In this document: in pieces, positions 37,444-47,828 of the stretch
Numbering within the stretch: position 1 is the stretch's first letter
Layout: each line of letters opens with the position of its first letter
Assembly: GCF_024347355.1 (NCBI RefSeq)
Contig: NZ_AP025465.1
Coordinates: 2,914,001-2,978,000, forward strand
Origin: Vibrio chagasii
Lineage (GTDB): Bacteria > Pseudomonadota > Gammaproteobacteria > Enterobacterales > Vibrionaceae
DNA: 64,000 nt
Reading direction: 5' to 3'
Notes under the pieces: model-generated
The model's input: only the letters and a program-made list of their open reading frames with translations
Told to the model about the DNA's origin: nothing
Database searches by the model: none
Made by a program: the position numbers and the translations under genes

Positions 37444-38553
37444 CTAACCCATATCAATTTTCACGCCAGATAATGCTCCAGTTCCATAGTCATCATCACC
37501 TCGTCTGGTTTTTAGCATCAAACGTAAGTCATTAGCCGAATCGGCACTATGAAACGCATCTTCTTCGCTAATCTTTCCCGCTACAACTAAATCAAACAAA
37601 GCTTGGTCAAAGGTCTGCATGCCGACTTCTTTTGATTTTGCCATTGTTGCTTTTAGCTCGTGCAATTCACCGCGACGAATCAAGTCAGACACTCGTGGGC
37701 TGTTGAGTAGAATTTCAAATACACCATGACGCCCGCTGCCATTCTTATCTCGAATTAACTGCTGAGCAATCACACCACGCAGATTCATCGACAGATCAAA
37801 CAGGAACTGTTCTTTCTGTTCTTTAGGCACCAAATGAAGAATACGCTCTAACGCTTGGTTGGCATTATTCGCGTGCAAAGTTGCCATACACAAGTGACCC
37901 GTCTCAGCAAAGGTCATCGCATATTCCATGGTTTCGCGGCTACGGATTTCGCCAATCAAAATCATATCTGGCGCTTGGCGCAACGAGTTTTTAAGGGCGA
38001 CTTCATAGCTCTCGGTGTCGAGCCCTACCTCACGCTGAGTAACTATGCATTTCTTATGTTCGTGGACGAATTCTATCGGGTCTTCAACCGTCAAGATATG
38101 CCCAGAACGATTGGTATTGCGGTAGCCTGTCATCGCCGCCATCGAGGTCGATTTACCAGAACCCGTAGCCCCAACCACCAGCACAAGCCCACGCTTAGCA
38201 ATTGAGAGGTCTTGTAATACATCAGGAAGCTTTAATTGCTCAAAGGTTGGGATGTTCGTCTCGATGTGTCGAATCACTGCTCCAGGTAGCTCTCGCTGAA
38301 AGAACGCACTAACACGAAAGCGACCAAAATCACGTACAATGGCAAAGTTAGCCTCACGCGTTTGCTGATATTCATCACGTCGTTCTTGATCCATCATCGC
38401 ATCAAGTAATTGAGCGACCTGAGCCGAATTCAGTTTCTCGCCTTGCGGTCGCAGCTCACCATCGACACGGAACAAGACTGGCGCATCAACCGTGATGTAA
38501 AGATCGGACGCTTTTTGAGAAAGCATTCCCTCAAGGATTTGATTCAATTCCAT
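37444..38553 (-). CDS. pilU: Type IV pilus retraction ATPase PilU
   Basis: PilT-like ATPase, 369 residues from the ATG at 38553, which has AAGGTG upstream. Walker A is GATGSGKSTSMAAM at about 128-141; the Asp box and Walker B are IGEIRSRETMEYAMTFAETGH. It lies 14 bp downstream of pilT on the minus strand. PilU assists PilT in powerful pilus retraction, which vibrios use for surface movement and DNA uptake. Confidence 0.95.
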   Translation of the reverse strand: MELNQILEGMLSQKASDLYITVDAPVLFRVDGELRPQGEKLNSAQVAQLLDAMMDQERRDEYQQTREANFAIVRDFGRFRVSAFFQRELPGAVIRHIETNIPTFEQLKLPDVLQDLSIAKRGLVLVVGATGSGKSTSMAAMTGYRNTNRSGHILTVEDPIEFVHEHKKCIVTQREVGLDTESYEVALKNSLRQAPDMILIGEIRSRETMEYAMTFAETGHLCMATLHANNANQALERILHLVPKEQKEQFLFDLSMNLRGVIAQQLIRDKNGSGRHGVFEILLNSPRVSDLIRRGELHELKATMAKSKEVGMQTFDQALFDLVVAGKISEEDAFHSADSANDLRLMLKTRRGDDDYGTGALSGVKIDMG

Positions 38554-38567
38554 TATGTACACCTTGA

Positions 38568-39605
38568 TTAGAACATTGAGGTTTCAATTTCGATCTTTTT
38601 CTCGACCTCTTCCGAGTCAACCAAACCTTGGGCCATCAGCTGCTTCGCATTCTGCTCCATGGTTTGCATGCCATGTGCTGCGCCTGTTTGAATGATTGAA
38701 TACATCTGAGCGACTTTATCTTCACGAATCAAGTTTCTGATCGCCGGTGTCGCCATCATGATTTCATGACAAGCCACACGACCACCACCGACACGCTTTA
38801 ATAGTTTCTGGGCAATCACCGAGCGTAATGATTCAGACAACATTGAACGCACCATGTCTTTGTCGCTCCCCGGGAATACATCGATAATACGGTCAATCGT
38901 TTTTGCCGCAGAACTGGTATGTAAGGTACCAAAAACCAAGTGACCAGTTTCTGCAGCCGTGAGCGCTAAACTAATGGTTTCTTGGTCACGAAGTTCACCA
39001 ACAAGGATAACGTCAGGGTCTTCACGTAACGCACTGCGCAGCGCCGCTTTAAAGCTATGAGTATCACTATGAACCTCACGCTGGTTCACTAGGCACTTAT
39101 TGTTGGTGTGAACAAATTCAATCGGGTCTTCTATGGTGAGAATATGCTTATTGTGGTTACGGTTAACGTAATCCACCATCGCCGCAAGAGTAGTCGATTT
39201 ACCAGAACCTGTTGGGCCTGTAACTAACACTAGACCCTTTTCGAAATTAGCAATCTTTTCAAAGATATCAGGAGCGCCTAACTGCTCTAACGTTGGTATC
39301 TCGACAGGGATAGTTCGAAAGACAGCTGAGCAGCCACGGGCTTGGTTAAAAGCGTTAACACGGAAACGACCGACATTGGGTAATTCAAAAGAGAAGTCGA
39401 CTTCCAGTTTTTCCTCGAACTCACCGCGCTGCGAGTCGCTCATGATCTCAAAAACCAAACGGTGCACATCAGCATGACTCAAAGCTGGTATTCCAAGCTT
39501 CCTTACTTCACCATCTATACGTACCATTGGAGATACACCCGCAGAAAGATGTAGATCTGACGCGTTATGCTTTACACTAAAATCTAGTAACTCAGTGATA
39601 TCCAT
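38568..39605 (-). CDS. pilT: Type IV pilus retraction motor PilT
   Basis: Hexameric ATPase of 345 residues that depolymerises type IV pili. Walker A is GPTGSGKSTTLAAM at about 130-143, Walker B and the His box are VGELRDQETISLALTAAETGHLVFGTLHT, and the PilT-specific AIRNLIRED motif is at about 286-294. Divergent from yggS with only 26 bp between start codons. Confidence 0.97.
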   Translation of the reverse strand: MDITELLDFSVKHNASDLHLSAGVSPMVRIDGEVRKLGIPALSHADVHRLVFEIMSDSQRGEFEEKLEVDFSFELPNVGRFRVNAFNQARGCSAVFRTIPVEIPTLEQLGAPDIFEKIANFEKGLVLVTGPTGSGKSTTLAAMVDYVNRNHNKHILTIEDPIEFVHTNNKCLVNQREVHSDTHSFKAALRSALREDPDVILVGELRDQETISLALTAAETGHLVFGTLHTSSAAKTIDRIIDVFPGSDKDMVRSMLSESLRSVIAQKLLKRVGGGRVACHEIMMATPAIRNLIREDKVAQMYSIIQTGAAHGMQTMEQNAKQLMAQGLVDSEEVEKKIEIETSMF

Positions 39606-39631
39606 TTATTTTCCCTTAAGTAAAGTCAGCT

Positions 39632-40336
39632 ATGAGTAGTATTCAACAAAATATCGAACAAATCACCTCACAGATTCGTAGTGCTGAGCAAAAGTGCGGA
39701 CGAGCTCCAGAGTCCGTGCAACTTTTAGCCGTCAGCAAAACTAAACCGATTGATGCGATTCTAGAAGCCGCACTCGGAGGCCAAATTGCCTTTGGTGAAA
39801 ACTATGTTCAAGAAGGTGTCGATAAAGTAAAACACTTTTCAGAACAACATTCTAACCTAAATTTGGAATGGCACTTTATTGGTCCAATCCAGTCAAATAA
39901 AACTCGCCCTATCGCAGAAAGCTTCGCATGGGTACACTCCATCGATCGTGATAAGATCGCTCAGAGACTGAATGACCAACGTCCAAGCGAGCTTCCACCT
40001 TTGCAAGTGTTAATTCAAGTAAACACCAGTGGTGAAGCGTCCAAGTCTGGCACATCTGAAGAGTCAGTTTTTGCACTGGCAGAGTTGATTTCCTCACTGC
40101 CCAACCTCACTTTAAGAGGGTTGATGTCGATTCCTGCAAACGTCTCTGACTATCAATCACAGCTTAACGCTTTCTCTCAACTGGCAGAGCTAAAAGATAA
40201 GCTAGCTGCAAAATATCCTGATATTGATACCCTTTCGATGGGCATGAGTGGTGATATGGACGCAGCAGTAGAGGCTGGCAGCACCATGGTTCGCATTGGA
40301 ACCGCGATTTTTGGTGCTCGTGATTACGCGAAATAG
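39632..40336 (+). CDS. yggS: Pyridoxal-phosphate homeostasis protein YggS
   Basis: PLP-binding protein of 234 residues of the YggS/PROSC family that controls free vitamin B6 levels. The PLP lysine is in LLAVSKTKP (about residue 36), with FGENYVQEGVDK, and MGMSGDMDAAVEAGSTMVRIGTAIFG at the C-terminus. It begins the yggS-proC-yggT-yggU cluster. Confidence 0.96.
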   Translation: MSSIQQNIEQITSQIRSAEQKCGRAPESVQLLAVSKTKPIDAILEAALGGQIAFGENYVQEGVDKVKHFSEQHSNLNLEWHFIGPIQSNKTRPIAESFAWVHSIDRDKIAQRLNDQRPSELPPLQVLIQVNTSGEASKSGTSEESVFALAELISSLPNLTLRGLMSIPANVSDYQSQLNAFSQLAELKDKLAAKYPDIDTLSMGMSGDMDAAVEAGSTMVRIGTAIFGARDYAK

Positions 40337-40416
40337 CGACACCTAACAACCAAAAAAGTATAAGTATTGATACCGCTCCGCTTTCACCGCGTAGCGACAC
40401 GCTCAGGATTTGATAT

Positions 40417-41235
40417 ATGGAACATAAGAACATCGCCTTTATCGGGGCGGGAAACATGGTTCGCTCAATTGTAGCGGGCTTAGTAGCGAGTGGTTACCCA
40501 GCGCAAAAGATTACGGCGACAGCGCCTTCTGACACGAGAAGAGTGCCGTTAGAGCAAGAATACGGCATCAATACCACCAGCGATAATATTGCCGCAGCTG
40601 AGCAAGCAGACGTTGTTGTATTATCGGTGAAACCGCAAATGATGGCCGATGTATGTAAACCCTTACAAAGCATCGACTTTAGCAACAAACTGGTAATCTC
40701 AATTGCCGCAGGTATTAATGCGAATCGACTCAATGAGATGTTAGACTGCCAACTGAACCTGGTTCGTGTAATGCCAAACACGCCATCACTGCTTGGGAAA
40801 GGCATGAGTGGGCTTTATGCTGATTCAACCGTTAGCCAAGCAGATAAAGATTTCGCATCACAGCTAATGCAAGCTGTAGGTGAAGTGAGCTGGGTAGAAC
40901 AAGAATCTGGTATCAACAACATTATTGCAGCGGCAGGCAGCGCTCCGGCTTACTTCTTCCTGTTTATGGAAGCGATGCAAGCGGAAGCAGTCAATCAAGG
41001 TTTCGACCAAGAGACGGCCCGCAAGCTAGTGCAGCAATCGGCATTAGGCGCGGCAGAGATGGTGGTCGCGAATCCAGATACAGAATTATCTACACTGCGT
41101 GAGCAAGTGACTTCAAAAGGTGGTACTACCGCCGAAGCACTGCGCACGTTTAATGAACATCAACTATCAGACATCGTAGCCAAAGCCATGCAAGCGGCAG
41201 TTGCTCGAGCTGAAGAGATGGAAAAACTGTTTTAG
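40417..41235 (+). CDS. proC: Pyrroline-5-carboxylate reductase
   Basis: NADPH enzyme for the last step of proline synthesis, 272 residues. Rossmann motif FIGAGNMVRSIVAGL at about 8-22. The C-terminal signature runs from LREQVTSKGGTTAEALRTF (about 228-246). Downstream of yggS by 80 bp in the usual cluster. Confidence 0.97.
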   Translation: MEHKNIAFIGAGNMVRSIVAGLVASGYPAQKITATAPSDTRRVPLEQEYGINTTSDNIAAAEQADVVVLSVKPQMMADVCKPLQSIDFSNKLVISIAAGINANRLNEMLDCQLNLVRVMPNTPSLLGKGMSGLYADSTVSQADKDFASQLMQAVGEVSWVEQESGINNIIAAAGSAPAYFFLFMEAMQAEAVNQGFDQETARKLVQQSALGAAEMVVANPDTELSTLREQVTSKGGTTAEALRTFNEHQLSDIVAKAMQAAVARAEEMEKLF

Positions 41236-41311
41236 TACCAATCAAGGTACAAAAGCCTTGCGTCGCTCATGTGATATCTAAGCGGCAAGTAAATCCGAAA
41301 AAGGAAACAAT

Positions 41312-41869
41312 ATGAACTCGATGAGCTTTCTGATCTCGACCGTTTTTGATCTTTACATCATGGTTGTGATCTTGCGTATCTGGCTACAGGCATCACGTGC
41401 AGATTTCTACAATCCGTTCTCACAATTCATCGTAAAAGCGACACAACCAGTGGTAGCTCCACTACGCCGAGTTATTCCGTCGATCGGCAGCCTAGATCTG
41501 GCAACGGTTGTTTTCGCTTATGTGCTATGTGTACTCAAGTTCGTCGCTCTCAACTTAATTATCTCTGGCGGCGCGGCTGTGTTCGACATCAGCTTCCTAA
41601 TCTTTGGCGGACTATCTCTGATTAAAGCGGCGGGTGGTTTGATTTTCTGGGTACTACTAATCCGTGCAATCCTAAGCTGGGTTAGTCAAGGTCGCAGCCC
41701 AATCGAGTATGTGTTCCATCAACTGACTGAGCCAATGCTAATGCCTATCCGCCGCATCCTACCGGATATGGGTGGCTTCGACTTAAGCGTTCTGGTTCTG
41801 TTCATTGTTCTTCAGTTTGCGAACTTCCTAATGGGTGACATGATTGGTCCTATTTGGTATCAGCTATAA
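41312..41869 (+). CDS. yggT: YggT-family membrane protein
   Basis: Inner-membrane protein of 185 residues made of two YGGT repeats (about 1-90 and 95-185). Each has a hydrophobic helix and the RPPxxPLRRxxP-like segment, seen as [16 protein letters not shown] and [16 protein letters not shown]. Related plant and bacterial proteins affect osmotic tolerance and membrane organisation. Followed by yggU. Confidence 0.93.
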   Translation: MNSMSFLISTVFDLYIMVVILRIWLQASRADFYNPFSQFIVKATQPVVAPLRRVIPSIGSLDLATVVFAYVLCVLKFVALNLIISGGAAVFDISFLIFGGLSLIKAAGGLIFWVLLIRAILSWVSQGRSPIEYVFHQLTEPMLMPIRRILPDMGGFDLSVLVLFIVLQFANFLMGDMIGPIWYQL

Positions 41870-41898
41870 TTCAAGTACGAACATCAGGTACTTTGACG

Positions 41899-42189
41899 AT
41901 GCCAAAAACGGTTTGGGTCGAGGGAGACGATATTCTTCTTAGACTCTATATCCAACCCAAAGCAAGCCGAGACAAAATTGTTGGCTTGCATGGTGAGGAA
42001 CTCAAAATTGCCATCACCGCTCCCCCGGTAGATGGCAAAGCCAATGCCCACTTAGCGAAATACCTTGCGAAACAATTTAAGGTAGCTAAAGGGCAAATTA
42101 AAATTGAAAAGGGAGAGCTCGGCCGGCACAAACAAGTTCGAATATGCTCGCCAAGCCACCCCCCCACTGAAGTCAAAGCCATCCTATGA
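41899..42189 (+). CDS. yggU: DUF167/YggU protein
   Basis: Small protein of 96 residues from the ATG at 41899 ([19 protein letters not shown]). An earlier start would overlap yggT. Family core: [32 protein letters not shown] at about 18-50. Function unknown; conserved partner of yggT. Confidence 0.93.
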   Translation: MPKTVWVEGDDILLRLYIQPKASRDKIVGLHGEELKIAITAPPVDGKANAHLAKYLAKQFKVAKGQIKIEKGELGRHKQVRICSPSHPPTEVKAIL

Positions 42190-42217
42190 TGGCTTTTTGC
42201 TATTTATTGGAGTCATT

Positions 42218-42649
42218 ATGCGTCTATGGATTACAGCACTACTTACCGCTCTTATTGCCCTACCAAGCTCGGCAGGACAATTTAAAAACATTAAGGATGT
42301 CGAGGTTCACTACTCAGCTTTTAACTCAACATTTTTAACGGCTCAAGTCGCTAAGCAATATAAACTTAAGCGAAATGGCTACTCAGCGATTCTGAACATC
42401 AGCGTGCTAGACAAAGCTTCCCTTGGCAAACCAGCAACAACCGCTAAAATCACGGGAACAGCCAAGAACCTTGTGGGCAATACTCGCACACTTAACTTCC
42501 GCGAGATAAAGGAAGGTGATGCGATTTATTACCTAGCTGAGTTCCCTGTAACACACGAAGAAAACATCACTTTTGATATTGATGTTAACGCAGGTTTGAA
42601 AGGCACAGGCCCACTGCGATTCACACAAAAATTCTATATAGAAGAGTAG
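42218..42649 (+). CDS. DUF4426 exported protein
   Basis: Secreted protein of 143 residues with a signal peptide (MRLWITALLTALIALPSSAG). The mature beta-rich domain matches the DUF4426 type: GQFKNIKDVEVHYSAFNSTFL at its start and FTQKFYIEE at its end. Start chosen at the ATG with TTGGAG upstream. Function unknown; always between yggU and rdgB in vibrios as far as I know. Confidence 0.85.
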   Translation: MRLWITALLTALIALPSSAGQFKNIKDVEVHYSAFNSTFLTAQVAKQYKLKRNGYSAILNISVLDKASLGKPATTAKITGTAKNLVGNTRTLNFREIKEGDAIYYLAEFPVTHEENITFDIDVNAGLKGTGPLRFTQKFYIEE

Positions 42650-42697
42650 GTTCAGCCTTCACTTTTCTGTTCACCAACTTATTAGAGCAACATCCCC

Positions 42698-43297
42698 ATG
42701 AGTAAGATTGTTTTAGCCACAGGCAACCAAGGTAAAGTTCGCGAGATAGCAGGTATTCTGTCTGAGTTTGGTTTTGACGTTGTCGCACAAAGTGAGTTTA
42801 ACGTTTCAGAAGTCGCTGAGACAGGAACAACTTTCATTGAAAATGCCATCATCAAAGCTCGCCATGCTGCCAAAGAGACAGGGCTGCCAGCCATTGCTGA
42901 CGACTCCGGTTTAGAGGTTGATTTCCTTAAGGGCGCGCCAGGTATCTACTCTGCACGTTACTCAGGTGAAGGTGCTACCGATAAGCTGAACATCGAAAAG
43001 CTGCTTGATGCCATGCAAGGTGTTGAGGTAGCAAAGCGTACTGCTCGTTTCCACTGTGTATTGGTGCTAATGCGTCACGAAAATGATCCAACACCATTGG
43101 TGTGTCATGGTAAGTGGGAAGGACAAATTCTGACTGAAGAACACGGCGAAAATGGCTTTGGCTACGATCCTGTATTCTTTGTTCCAGAAGAGAACTGTGC
43201 ATCTGCCGAGCTTGAACCTTCACGCAAAAAACAGCTTTCACACCGTGGTAAGGCCCTAGCGTCACTATTCGAAGCACTAAAAGAGCAAGCTCTGTAA
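42698..43297 (+). CDS. rdgB: XTP/dITP diphosphatase RdgB
   Basis: House-cleaning pyrophosphatase of 199 residues that removes dITP, XTP and ITP. Motifs: [15 protein letters not shown] at about 6-20, [13 protein letters not shown] at about 67-79, [14 protein letters not shown] at about 149-162 and SHRGKAL near the end. Its TAA overlaps the hemW ATG (TAATG), so the two are translationally coupled. Confidence 0.97.
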   Translation: MSKIVLATGNQGKVREIAGILSEFGFDVVAQSEFNVSEVAETGTTFIENAIIKARHAAKETGLPAIADDSGLEVDFLKGAPGIYSARYSGEGATDKLNIEKLLDAMQGVEVAKRTARFHCVLVLMRHENDPTPLVCHGKWEGQILTEEHGENGFGYDPVFFVPEENCASAELEPSRKKQLSHRGKALASLFEALKEQAL

Positions 43298-44484
43298 TGC
43301 ACAACACAGCACTCGTTCCACCAGCTCTTAGCCTTTATGTACACATCCCGTGGTGTGTGCAAAAGTGTCCATATTGTGATTTCAACTCACACGCTCTGAA
43401 AGCCGAAATCCCTGAAAAAGAGTACATCGATGCGCTACTTGAGGATCTCGATACTGATATCGAGAAGTACCAACTCAATGGTGCACCTCGTCCTCTGCAT
43501 TCGATCTTTATTGGAGGGGGAACTCCAAGCCTGTTCTCTCCAGAAGGTATCGGTCGACTGCTTCAAGGTATTGAGCAACGCACCCCATTCAAACCTGAAA
43601 TTGAAATCACCATGGAAGCCAACCCGGGCACCATTGAAGCTGAGCGTTTCGCTGGTTACCAAAAAGCAGGGATTACTCGTATCTCGGTTGGTGTACAAAG
43701 CTTTGAGCAAGAAAAGCTAGAAAGACTGGGCCGTATCCATGGTCAAGATGAAGCGGTCAACGCTGCTCACCTTGCACATAAAATCGGTCTAAACAGCTTT
43801 AACCTCGATCTTATGCATGGCTTGCCGGATCAAAGTATCGATCAAGCATTGGCTGATCTAGACAAAGCCATCGAGTTAGATCCCCCGCATTTATCTTGGT
43901 ACCAGCTAACAATAGAACCTAACACCATGTTCTATTACAAAACGCCAGCTCTACCTGATGACGATGATCTCTGGAATATCTTCGAATTAGGCCACAAAAA
44001 GCTCGCTGATGCAGGGTATGTGCAATACGAAATCTCAGGCTACAGCAAGCCGGGCTACCAGTGTCAACACAACCTCAACTACTGGCGCTTCGGTGACTAC
44101 TTGGGTATTGGCTGCGGCTCTCATGGCAAGCTGAGTTTTGCTGATGGACGAATCATTCGAACAACTAAGGTTAAACACCCTAGAGGCTATTTGGCGGCTT
44201 ACCAGAATATGGTGAAGCCTTATATTTCGGATGAATTTGAAGTAGCAAACGAAGATCGCCCTTTCGAATTTTTCATGAACCGTTTCAGGCTGATGGAAGC
44301 ATGCCCTAAGCAAGATTTCATTGATACGACAGGACTTGGTTTGGACGCTGTTCAGCCAACAATTGAGTGGGCAAAAGAGCTAGGTTATTTGAACGAAACT
44401 GATACTCACTGGCAAATCACAGAAAAAGGGAAACTTTTCCTCAACGATTTGCTGGAAGCCTTCATGGCCGAAGAAGACGAATAG
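43297..44484 (+). CDS. hemW: Heme chaperone HemW (radical SAM)
   Basis: HemN-like radical SAM protein of 395 residues now regarded as a heme chaperone rather than coproporphyrinogen oxidase. The cluster motif is PWCVQKCPYCDF (C-x3-C-x2-C) at about 18-29, followed by IFIGGGTPSLF and ISVGVQSFEQEKLERLGR. Overlaps rdgB by one base. Ends at a terminator. Confidence 0.95.
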   Translation: MHNTALVPPALSLYVHIPWCVQKCPYCDFNSHALKAEIPEKEYIDALLEDLDTDIEKYQLNGAPRPLHSIFIGGGTPSLFSPEGIGRLLQGIEQRTPFKPEIEITMEANPGTIEAERFAGYQKAGITRISVGVQSFEQEKLERLGRIHGQDEAVNAAHLAHKIGLNSFNLDLMHGLPDQSIDQALADLDKAIELDPPHLSWYQLTIEPNTMFYYKTPALPDDDDLWNIFELGHKKLADAGYVQYEISGYSKPGYQCQHNLNYWRFGDYLGIGCGSHGKLSFADGRIIRTTKVKHPRGYLAAYQNMVKPYISDEFEVANEDRPFEFFMNRFRLMEACPKQDFIDTTGLGLDAVQPTIEWAKELGYLNETDTHWQITEKGKLFLNDLLEAFMAEEDE

Positions 44485-44507
44485 TTTGAGATTCGAGAAA
44501 AATGATA

Positions 44508-44538
44508 AAAGGGTTGGCTTTAGGGTCAACCCTTTTTA
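44508..44538 (+). terminator. Terminator of hemW
   Basis: AAAAGGGTTG - GCTTTAGGGT - CAACCCTTTTT. Confidence 0.88.
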
Positions 44539-44601
44539 TTGGAAGAGTCTTTCTCGAAGCGAAGCGCTCTATAGGACGAAGTCCGTGCTCGCATCTTTCT
44601 T
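44539..44601. other. Short hairpin-rich spacer before glsA stop
   Basis: Contains GGAC-GAA-GTCC (44574-44584) and an alternating GAAGCGAAGCGCTC stretch; may be the end of a dispersed intergenic repeat, but only one copy is in this window. Confidence 0.35.
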
Positions 44602-45522
44602 CTAAAAAATCGAACGACCAATACGTTCTGAAAGCAGCTCGAGAGCCTTAGTGCCAGCCAGTGAGTTACCAGAAGGATCCAGCTCTGGAGACCACACAGC
44701 AATCGTCATTTCACCAGGAACGATAGCGATAATCCCGCCACCTACTCCCGATTTGCCCGGCATGCCGACGCGATAAGCAAACTCACCTGCGCCATCATAC
44801 AAACCACAAGTTGCAAGCAAAGCATTCAGCTGCTTGGTCTGTACCGGCGTGATGATCTCTTTCTTAGTCTGTACTGACACACCTTTGTTCGCTAAGTAGC
44901 TAAAGGTTTTCGCCAAATCCACACAAGTCATCTTAAGTGCACAAGCATGGAAGTAATTATTGAGTACAGGGATAACATCGTTCTCAAAATTACCAAATGA
45001 ACGCATCAAGTACGCGATAGCGGCATTACGGTCGCTATGCATCATTTCTGAAGCCGCTACAACCTTGTCGTACACAATATGAGTATCGCCCGATAACTGA
45101 CGCACAAACTCCAATAAACGCTGTCTTGGTGCTGACAAGCGGCTTTGTAATAGGTCAGCGACAACAATCGCACCAGCATTAATAAATGGGTTTCGAGGGA
45201 TACCCTGCTCCATCTCAAGCTGGATCATCGAGTTAAAAGCTTGCCCTGAAGGTTCTTTACCTACACGCTGCCAAATCTCTTCCGGCTTATAGAGCACCAT
45301 TGCTAACGTCAAACTCAAAGCCTTAGAAATAGATTGTACAGAGAAGGCTTCCTCTGCATCACCAGCTTGAATCACTTCTCCTTCATTGGTGTATACCGCA
45401 ATCGCCAGTTTCTGGTTCGATACACGCGCTAATGCAGGAATATAATCAGCGACCTTTCCCTGACCAATTAAAGGGCGAACTTCTTCTAAGATCTCGGCCA
45501 AAATAGCTTGAGTTGGTTTCAT
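44602..45522 (-). CDS. glsA: Glutaminase
   Basis: Hydrolyses glutamine to glutamate and ammonia, 306 residues, serine-dependent beta-lactamase-like fold. The Ser-x-x-Lys motif is in [15 protein letters not shown] at about 61-75. The family motif [16 protein letters not shown] and the C-terminal [15 protein letters not shown] are intact. Monocistronic on the minus strand. Confidence 0.95.
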   Translation of the reverse strand: MKPTQAILAEILEEVRPLIGQGKVADYIPALARVSNQKLAIAVYTNEGEVIQAGDAEEAFSVQSISKALSLTLAMVLYKPEEIWQRVGKEPSGQAFNSMIQLEMEQGIPRNPFINAGAIVVADLLQSRLSAPRQRLLEFVRQLSGDTHIVYDKVVAASEMMHSDRNAAIAYLMRSFGNFENDVIPVLNNYFHACALKMTCVDLAKTFSYLANKGVSVQTKKEIITPVQTKQLNALLATCGLYDGAGEFAYRVGMPGKSGVGGGIIAIVPGEMTIAVWSPELDPSGNSLAGTKALELLSERIGRSIF

Positions 45523-45566
45523 GTGTGCTTACTTCTATATTGTTATTTTTGTAGGGACGTAACATA

Positions 45567-45713
45567 TACCAATCGTAGTAAATAACGGCTCACTCTAGCT
45601 TGTTAAAACGCTCGATAACTGCGTTAGAATTTTTGATTGTAGAGTAACTACTTATCGAAAAAACCTGCCTTGTTCCTACGCTATTTTTAATCACTTACTT
45701 ACTGTGATTGGTA
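45567..45713. repeat. MITE-like palindromic element
   Basis: A 147-bp element with imperfect terminal inverted repeats TACCAATCGTAGTAA (45567-45581) and TTACTGTGATTGGTA (45699-45713), flanked by TA at both ends if the outer TA is the target duplication. No ORF. The style matches short non-autonomous elements that, as I recall, recur in Vibrio intergenic regions. Only one copy is in the window, so repetitiveness is not shown here. Confidence 0.6.
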
Positions 45714-45760
45714 TTACTTTCTGTCGTTAAGCCTTTACTGAAATAAAAGCCTAAGGACAA

Positions 45761-45791
45761 AAAAGCCAACACTACAATAATGTTGGCTTTT
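45761..45791 (-). terminator. Terminator of trmB
   Basis: AAAAGCCAACA - CTACAATAA - TGTTGGCTTTT, perfect 11-bp stem, flanked by A and T runs. Confidence 0.88.
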
Positions 45792-45859
45792 ATCAATCCC
45801 ACAAAGTGTAAGGTTAAGATCCTAATCAAATCTCACCTTATATTTGTTGAGGTTCAGAA

Positions 45860-46579
45860 TTACTTAGTACGCTTGTACTTAATATCCCAAACACCATGAC
45901 CTAAACGGTGGCCACGAGCTTCAAATTTAGTCAGTGGACGCTCATCCGGGCGAGGAATGTAATCACCATCTTCAGCGATATTCTCGAAACCTGGTGCAGC
46001 ATTCATTACTTCAATCATGTGCTCTGCGTAGTTTTCCCAGTCAGTTGCCATGTGGAAAATACCAGTTTCAAGGTGTAGTTTAGCGCGAACCATTTCAGCG
46101 AATTCAGCTTTAACGATACGACGCTTGTGGTGGCGAGCTTTGTGCCATGGGTCAGGGAAAAACAGTTGCAGTGTATGCAGGCTGCTATCTGGAATCATGT
46201 GTTCAAATACTTCAACAGCATCGTGACACATTACACGTAGGTTAGTTACGCCAGCATCGCGCGCAGTACCCAAACAAGCACCAACACCTGGGCTGTGAAC
46301 TTCAATACCTAAGAAGTTCTTCTCAGGTGCGTTCTTTGCCATTTCAACCAGTGATGCACCCATACCGAAGCCAATCTCTAGTACAACTGGGTTATCGTTG
46401 CCAAATACTTCTTTCCAGTTAAGAAGCTCTGGGTTGTAGTCGATACCCATTGTTGGCCAACATTCATTCATCGCGTTCTCTTGGCCTTTTGTTAAGCGGC
46501 CTTCGCGGCGAACAAAACTACGGATCTTACGAACCAGTTTGCCGTCTTCAGTATATTCGTTAGTGGTCACTTCACTCAT
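45860..46579 (-). CDS. trmB: tRNA (guanine-N7-)-methyltransferase
   Basis: SAM enzyme making m7G46 in tRNA, 239 residues from the ATG at 46579 ([16 protein letters not shown]), with GCAGG 9 nt upstream. SAM motif [18 protein letters not shown] at about 62-79, and [19 protein letters not shown] at about 138-156. Divergent from mutY. Confidence 0.96.
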   Translation of the reverse strand: MSEVTTNEYTEDGKLVRKIRSFVRREGRLTKGQENAMNECWPTMGIDYNPELLNWKEVFGNDNPVVLEIGFGMGASLVEMAKNAPEKNFLGIEVHSPGVGACLGTARDAGVTNLRVMCHDAVEVFEHMIPDSSLHTLQLFFPDPWHKARHHKRRIVKAEFAEMVRAKLHLETGIFHMATDWENYAEHMIEVMNAAPGFENIAEDGDYIPRPDERPLTKFEARGHRLGHGVWDIKYKRTK

Positions 46580-46744
46580 TGATTTTTGCCTGCACATTGA
46601 TTAATCAAAGCGGGGATTATCCAAAGAATTGCCTTCGGTGCAAGTCTTTCCGTGGATAAATTCCCACACAATTTGTCTGTTTTACATCCAACGTTAAGTG
46701 TGGTGCAATTTCGCTTCTAATAATAGCAAAGCATAGAGCATGTC

Positions 46745-47800
46745 GTGACTCCTTTCGCAACCGCCATATTAAAGTGGTATGACGCCTACGGGCGTAAAGA
46801 ATTACCTTGGCAACAAAACAAAACCGCCTACACCGTTTGGCTATCTGAAATCATGCTTCAGCAGACTCAGGTCACCACGGTGATTCCATACTACCAACGC
46901 TTCTTGGAACGTTTTCCTACAGTTATCGATCTAGCAAACGCCGAGCAAGATGAAGTGCTCCATCTATGGACAGGGCTTGGTTACTACGCACGAGCTCGTA
47001 ACCTACACAAAGCTGCCAAGATCGTCGTAGAGCAATATGGTGGGGAGTTTCCACTTTCTCTCGAAGAAATGAATGCGCTTCCAGGCATTGGTCGCTCAAC
47101 AGCGGCAGCTGTTCTGTCCTCTGTTTACAAGCTCCCTCATGCGATCCTTGATGGTAACGTGAAGCGAACGCTTGCAAGAAGCTTTGCTGTCGAGGGTTGG
47201 CCTGGACAAAAGAAGGTTGAAAACCAACTCTGGGAACACGCAGAGGCACACACACCAAAGCAAGATGTCGATAAGTACAATCAAGCTATGATGGATATGG
47301 GAGCAATGGTTTGTACTCGTAGCAAGCCTAAATGTACTCTGTGCCCAATTGAAAGCATGTGTGAAGCTAAAAAACTCGATAGACAACTCGACTTCCCTGG
47401 CAAAAAGCCAAAGAAAGAGAAACCAGTAAAAGAGACATGGTTTGTAATCCTGTATCACGATAACCAAGTGTGGCTTGAGCAGCGCCCTCAATCAGGTATC
47501 TGGGGAGGCTTATTCTGTTTCCCTCAAAATGAGAACGCAGAAATCGAACACCAATTGGATCTTCGTTCAATCACAAACACAGATTCAATCAAGACCATGA
47601 TTGCGTTTAGGCATACTTTCAGCCACTACCACTTAGATATCACACCAGTATTAGTAAAATTAGATAAACAACCAGATTTGATAATGGAAGGGACTAAAGG
47701 TCTCTGGTATAACTTATCAAAACCAGAAGAAATTGGCCTAGCCGCTCCTGTAAAGCAGCTTATTGAAAGCCTACCATTTGAACTGAATGACGACGTTTGA
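46745..47800 (+). CDS. mutY: A/G-specific adenine DNA glycosylase
   Basis: Base-excision repair enzyme removing A opposite 8-oxoG, 351 residues. The start is a GTG at 46745; no in-frame ATG precedes the conserved [21 protein letters not shown]. HhH motif [14 protein letters not shown] at about 113-126 and catalytic Asp in [13 protein letters not shown]. The Fe-S cluster cysteines fit C-x6-C-x2-C-x5-C ([17 protein letters not shown]). The C-terminal Nudix-like domain is complete. Followed by yggX and mltC. Confidence 0.95.
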   Translation: MTPFATAILKWYDAYGRKELPWQQNKTAYTVWLSEIMLQQTQVTTVIPYYQRFLERFPTVIDLANAEQDEVLHLWTGLGYYARARNLHKAAKIVVEQYGGEFPLSLEEMNALPGIGRSTAAAVLSSVYKLPHAILDGNVKRTLARSFAVEGWPGQKKVENQLWEHAEAHTPKQDVDKYNQAMMDMGAMVCTRSKPKCTLCPIESMCEAKKLDRQLDFPGKKPKKEKPVKETWFVILYHDNQVWLEQRPQSGIWGGLFCFPQNENAEIEHQLDLRSITNTDSIKTMIAFRHTFSHYHLDITPVLVKLDKQPDLIMEGTKGLWYNLSKPEEIGLAAPVKQLIESLPFELNDDV

Positions 47801-47828
47801 ATCAACGAACGCGATAAGAGGAACCACT

